This document shows, piece by piece, positions 61,050 to 64,000 of a stretch of 64,000 nucleotides of DNA. The position numbers and the translations under genes were made by a program. Below the pieces are notes generated by a model, which saw nothing but the letters and a program-made list of their open reading frames with translations, had not been told where the DNA came from and did no database searches. Origin of the DNA: Sphingopyxis sp. (GTDB taxonomy: Bacteria; Pseudomonadota; Alphaproteobacteria; Sphingomonadales; Sphingomonadaceae); assembly GCF_016704835.1 (NCBI RefSeq), contig NZ_JADIZJ010000001.1, positions 1 through 64,000 on the forward strand, written 5' to 3'. How positions within the stretch are numbered: position 1 is the first letter of the stretch; every line of letters starts with the position of its first letter.

Positions 61050-61640
61050 ATGACAAGTCTTTACCGTCTCGACGCTCCCGCCGCCGCGATCGCCGCGGCG
61101 TTTGCTGCCGAGGCGGGCGAAGACCCATGGACCGGCGATTATGTCGCCACCGGTCGGCCCGCGCCGGTGATCGTCAGCGACGGCCGCGGCGGCGCGCGCC
61201 GTTTCCTGCGCCCAAAGCTGTGGGGCGTGCCGCCCCCGCCGCGCGGCGACCGGCCGGTGACGCATGTCCGCAACCTGCAAAGCCCGTTCTGGATCGGGAC
61301 GCTGCGCCACGCCGAACTGCGTTGCCTGATCCCCGCCACCGCCTTTGCCGAGTGGTCGGGACTGGAGGGTGCGCGCCGCCAGCGCTGGTTTTCGGTGCCG
61401 TCGCTGCCGATCTTTGCCTTTGCCGGCATTCACCGTCAGGGCGAGGACTGGCCCTGTTTTGCAATGCTCGCCACCGATCCCAACTGGCTGGTCGGCCAGT
61501 ATCAGCCGCATGCGATGCCGGTGATCCTGCACCCCGACCAGCATGCCACCTGGCTGAGCGGTGAATGGCGCGACGCGCTAGCGCTTGCCGCCCCCTTTCC
61601 CGGCCAATTGATGACGGTCGCAGACACGCCGCCAATGTAG
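61050..61640 (+). CDS. SRAP (YedK/HMCES-like) family protein lacking Cys2
   Basis: SRAP proteins crosslink to abasic sites in single-stranded DNA through Cys2, exposed after loss of Met1. 196 residues. Conserved parts are present: FLRPKLWGVPPPPRGDRPVT, HVRNLQSPFW (Asn of the active site), IPATAFAEWSG (Glu) and QYQPHAMPVIL (His). But residue 2 is Thr (MTSLYRL instead of MC-LYRL). The crosslink chemistry would be lost unless the start or sequence is wrong. No clear Shine-Dalgarno sequence. It is shorter than YedK (222). Placed ten bases after arfB. Confidence 0.82.
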   Translation: MTSLYRLDAPAAAIAAAFAAEAGEDPWTGDYVATGRPAPVIVSDGRGGARRFLRPKLWGVPPPPRGDRPVTHVRNLQSPFWIGTLRHAELRCLIPATAFAEWSGLEGARRQRWFSVPSLPIFAFAGIHRQGEDWPCFAMLATDPNWLVGQYQPHAMPVILHPDQHATWLSGEWRDALALAAPFPGQLMTVADTPPM

Positions 61641-61727
61641 GCAAAATTCACCATGTCTCTTCACTTCGAGGTAACCACCGACGCGCTAGAAGCGTGGAAA
61701 TGAACATATAGGACTGGGACCAAAGCA

Positions 61728-62051
61728 GTGCTGGGCAATCGCATCATCGAAACCAAACGACCCGCCGTCACCGGCCGCCGCGCCGAACGGGCACCCGTGA
61801 AAGGGCGCGCGCGCTATCGCGAGCCGGGGCTGAACCCCTTTGACGTTGAATTGTTCGACCTGTCGTCGACCGGCTTTCGCATGGTCACCTTTTTCCGCCC
61901 GCAGATCGGCAAGCATATCTGGGTCAATCTGCCCGGGTTGCAGCCGCTCGAAGCGGTCGTGCGCCGCGCCGACGGCAACAGCTATGGGTGCGAGTTCGTC
62001 GATCCATTGCATCCGTCGGTGGCGAAGCATTTGCAGGTGAAGCTGCGCTAA
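61728..62051 (+). CDS. PilZ domain protein (second copy)
   Basis: 107 residues from GTG 61728. Basic N-terminus (TKRPAVTGRRAERAPVKGRA) holds the Arg motif; LFDLSSTGFRMVTFFRP is the DxSxxG motif; then GKHIWVNLPGLQPLEAVVRR and YGCEFVDPLHPSVAKHLQV complete a minimal PilZ barrel. A likely c-di-GMP receptor. It stands alone; the upstream 90 bases may hold its promoter. Confidence 0.78.
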   Translation: MLGNRIIETKRPAVTGRRAERAPVKGRARYREPGLNPFDVELFDLSSTGFRMVTFFRPQIGKHIWVNLPGLQPLEAVVRRADGNSYGCEFVDPLHPSVAKHLQVKLR

Positions 62052-62070
62052 TCGGTCGTATCAATCGGCC

Positions 62071-62154
62071 GTCATTGCGAGAAGCCGAAGGCGACGCGGC
62101 AATCCAGAGCAGCGCGAGTCCGCCTCCGGATTGCTTCGCTTCGCTCGCAATGAC
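62071..62154. repeat. palindromic repeat with GTCATTGCGAG ends
   Basis: GTCATTGCGAG (62071-62081) and CTCGCAATGAC (62144-62154) are perfect inverted ends; inside, AAGCCGAAGG/GGATTGCTTCG-type arms continue the symmetry. This is the widespread bacterial 'GTCATTGCGAG' intergenic palindrome. It separates the convergent PilZ and EVE genes and may terminate both. Confidence 0.8.
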
Positions 62155-62162
62155 GACAGGGT

Positions 62163-62588
62163 TTAGCCCTCCGCTTTTTCCGACTTCTTCAAAATATGCT
62201 TCCACTCCTCAGGCGTCACGCGCCCGACTGAGAGCCGCGACTGGCGGATCAAATCCATGTCGGCGAGCTTCGGATCGGCCTTGATCGCCGCCAGCGTCAC
62301 CGGATGCGTCAACGCTCGCACCGGTTCGACGCGCACCACGACCCACGGCGCGCCTTCGTCAGCGGTCGGGTCGGGGAACGCCGTTTCGGTGACGCGCATG
62401 ATCCCGACGCATTCCTTCCCGATATTGCTGTGGTAAAACAACGCTTCGTCACCGATCTGCATCGCTTTCAGATTGAGCTTGGCAGTGTGGTTGCGCACCC
62501 CGTCCCAGATGCCGGTGCCTTCGCGCAACAGCTGCTCCCACGGATAGGCGTCGGGTTCGGATTTCATCAGCCAATATGATTTTGCCAT
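62163..62588 (-). CDS. EVE domain protein
   Basis: 141 residues, a single EVE (PUA-like) domain. YWLMKSEPDAYPWEQLLREG, WDGVRNHTAKLNLKAM, GDEALFYHSNIGKECVGIMR and RQSRLSVGRVTPEEWKHIL are the family hallmarks. The fold binds modified bases or nucleotides in DNA or RNA in studied relatives. It is a stand-alone housekeeping type found in many proteobacteria, not fused to a nuclease, so a defence role is not indicated. Confidence 0.92.
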   Translation of the reverse strand: MAKSYWLMKSEPDAYPWEQLLREGTGIWDGVRNHTAKLNLKAMQIGDEALFYHSNIGKECVGIMRVTETAFPDPTADEGAPWVVVRVEPVRALTHPVTLAAIKADPKLADMDLIRQSRLSVGRVTPEEWKHILKKSEKAEG

Positions 62589-62700
62589 GCCGCTCTCTTA
62601 GCAAGCATCGGCGGTTTGAAAAGAGCGAGCCTCTTTCCCTGCCCCGCCGACACCCCTACATGCGGGAACAGAGTCGCGGTCGCCCAAGCGCCGCCCCAAA

Positions 62701-63642
62701 ATGGATGATGATATGACCGCCGCTGTTCCCACCATTTCGATGTCGCTTCCCGCCGACGAGTTCGCCCGCAATTTCGGCGCCTCGTTCGAACGCTTCGGCT
62801 TTGCGATGATCACCGATCATGGCATCGACCCGGCGCTGATCGACGATGCCTGGGACAAAGCGAAAGCCTTCTTCGCGCTGCCCGAAGACACCAAGCGCGC
62901 CTATCACATCCCCGGCGGCGGCGGCGCGCGCGGCTACACGCCGTTCGGGACCGAGATCGCCAAGGGCGCTAAGGAAGTCGACCTCAAGGAATTCTGGCAC
63001 GTCGGCCGCGACCTGCCCGCCGGACACCGCCTCGCCGCGCAGCAGCCAAACAATGTCTGGCCCTCCGAGGTCGACGGATTTCGCGCCGTTTATGACAAAT
63101 TGTTCGCCGAGTTCGACCGCGTCGGCGGGCAATTGCTGTCGGGCATCGCCCGCTACCTCGGCCTCGCGCCCGATTTCTTCGACGACACGGTGCTCGACGG
63201 CAACAGCGTGATGCGCCTGCTCCACTACCCCCCCGTCGAAGCGCCCGCAAAAGGCATCCGTGCCGAGGCACATGAGGATATCAACACGATCACGCTGCTG
63301 CTCGGCGCCGAAGAAGCAGGCCTCGAAATCCTCGACAAGGATGGCAGCTGGCTCCCGGTCAGCCCGCCGCCGGGTGCGATGGCGGTCAATGTCGGCGACA
63401 TGCTCCAGCGGCTGACCAACAACAGGCTCCCCTCCACCACCCACCGCGTCCGCAACCCCGACGCGGGCCGGGCGAGCGTGGCGCGTTACTCGATGCCGTT
63501 CTTCCTGCACTTCCGTTCGGACTATCCGATCGAGACGCTCGAAAGCTGCATCGATGAGGCGCATCCGAACCTGTATCCGACGCCGATTACGGCGGATGCG
63601 TATCTGCAGGAACGTCTGCGCGAGATCGGGTTGAAGAAGTAG
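62701..63642 (+). CDS. 2-oxoglutarate/Fe(II) oxygenase, isopenicillin N synthase family
   Basis: Non-haem iron oxygenase, 313 residues (ATG 62701; a second ATG at 62713). N-terminal DIOX_N part FERFGFAMITDHGIDPALID; iron ligands His and Asp in RAEAHEDINTITLLLG and distal His in PSTTHRVRNP; 2-oxoglutarate Arg in RASVARYSMPFFLHF. Substrate unknown; no biosynthetic cluster is nearby. Common in sphingomonads as a single gene. Confidence 0.9.
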   Translation: MDDDMTAAVPTISMSLPADEFARNFGASFERFGFAMITDHGIDPALIDDAWDKAKAFFALPEDTKRAYHIPGGGGARGYTPFGTEIAKGAKEVDLKEFWHVGRDLPAGHRLAAQQPNNVWPSEVDGFRAVYDKLFAEFDRVGGQLLSGIARYLGLAPDFFDDTVLDGNSVMRLLHYPPVEAPAKGIRAEAHEDINTITLLLGAEEAGLEILDKDGSWLPVSPPPGAMAVNVGDMLQRLTNNRLPSTTHRVRNPDAGRASVARYSMPFFLHFRSDYPIETLESCIDEAHPNLYPTPITADAYLQERLREIGLKK

Positions 63643-63672
63643 CCGATGTGAAACAGGAAAGACGGCGCTGGA

Positions 63673-64000
63673 ATGCCAGCGCCGACCCCGGCATTCACTG
63701 CCCTTGGTAAAGTGACCGCGCGTATTGCAGCCTGCGAACACTTGATGCGTGAAACTCTCGGCGGTCTAGAGGTTGAAGCGGCAAAGCGGGCCGGGAATGC
63801 CGGTCCGGACCGATTCAAATCCTACACCGCGAAAATGCGCAAAGGGGACTTTGGTCAATTGTCCCACCGCCTCCGAACGAAGTTCAAACTTCCTGACGAT
63901 CCTTGGCTCCAAATCTTAAAGGACGCCAAAGAAATGCAAAATGCAGTAGCGGATGATTTTTGGTCGCCAAATTATGCGCTTCTTCGATCTGAAACTGGAA
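63673..64000 (+). CDS. hypothetical protein, cut by the window end
   Basis: ATG 63673 opens a frame that is still open at base 64000 (109 full codons). It begins MPAPTPAFTALGKVTARIAA and continues with charged, helical sequence such as FKSYTAKMRKGDFGQLSHRL and LKDAKEMQNAVADDFWSPNY. No family recognised. It is visibly poorer in GC than the neighbouring genes, especially after 63800, which hints at an accessory or acquired gene. A possible ribosome-binding site (CAGGAAAG) is rather far upstream. Confidence 0.5.
   Translation, partial: MPAPTPAFTALGKVTARIAACEHLMRETLGGLEVEAAKRAGNAGPDRFKSYTAKMRKGDFGQLSHRLRTKFKLPDDPWLQILKDAKEMQNAVADDFWSPNYALLRSETG

Noticed and set aside
62163..62588. EVE protein as part of a defence system
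   Set aside because: It is a single-domain housekeeping type with no nuclease, methylase or helicase neighbour.

Overview
The window is chromosomal DNA of a GC-rich alphaproteobacterium, most likely a sphingomonad of the Sphingopyxis type. Three things point there. It carries ctrA with a perfect TTAA-N7-TTAA site upstream. The rpsB-tsf-pyrH-frr-uppS-cdsA-dxr-rseP-bamA-skp-fabZ envelope cluster lacks the lpxD, lpxA and lpxB genes that normally accompany it, as expected for bacteria that use glycosphingolipids instead of LPS. The remaining gene content and repeats also fit. No phage, plasmid, CRISPR array or dedicated defence system was seen; most of the window is ordinary core genome.

Layout. 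1-3630 is a damaged edge: two convergent alpha/beta-hydrolase genes with several frameshifts each, then an IS1182-type element with intact 17-bp inverted repeats but a frameshifted transposase, inserted at a CTAG that contains the stop codon of an MFS transporter gene. 3628-8881 holds that transporter, an RhlE-type RNA helicase with a structured leader, glycerol kinase and ribosomal protein L31. 8987-20118 is the envelope/translation supercluster, all on the minus strand; the 3' end of rpsB is replaced by about 130 bases of near-pure G that look like a sequencing artefact. 20341-22168 has a small membrane-protein gene behind a match to the alphaproteobacterial LexA box, then psd-pssA. 22307-31316 holds icd, a Kef-type antiporter, an M16 peptidase, a nitrilase-family hydrolase, a Nudix hydrolase and a DUF4126 protein. 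31442-35515 is an autotransporter and a ferredoxin-reductase-like flavoprotein. Two tRNA genes (Thr-CGT, Leu-CAG) lie at 36.4-36.8 kb.

36991-46104 runs NDUFA9-like protein, uppP, and the glutamate synthase locus gltD-DUF2059-gltB; the gltD ribosome-binding site and start codon lie inside a perfect inverted repeat. 46-50.9 kb has GST, YdeI-like, ubiG, lysC and yciB. 51.2-53.5 kb holds three small exported glycine-zipper or repeat proteins, the last broken by an in-frame amber codon. 53.6-57.5 kb carries an M28 peptidase, a PilZ protein, ctrA and a LysR regulator divergent from a pirin-azoR-dioxygenase set (57.7-60.0 kb). The end holds a frameshifted RluA-type pseudouridine synthase, arfB, an SRAP homologue without its Cys2, a second PilZ protein, an EVE protein, a 2-oxoglutarate oxygenase and an AT-richer gene cut by the window edge.

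The best leads for new biology are the putative LexA-controlled microprotein (20341-20675), the start-codon hairpin of gltD (38851-38894), the catalytic-Cys-less SRAP protein, and a 14-bp motif shared by the promoters of a small membrane protein and the autotransporter. Several broken genes and the poly-G run mean that base-level claims need checking against raw reads.
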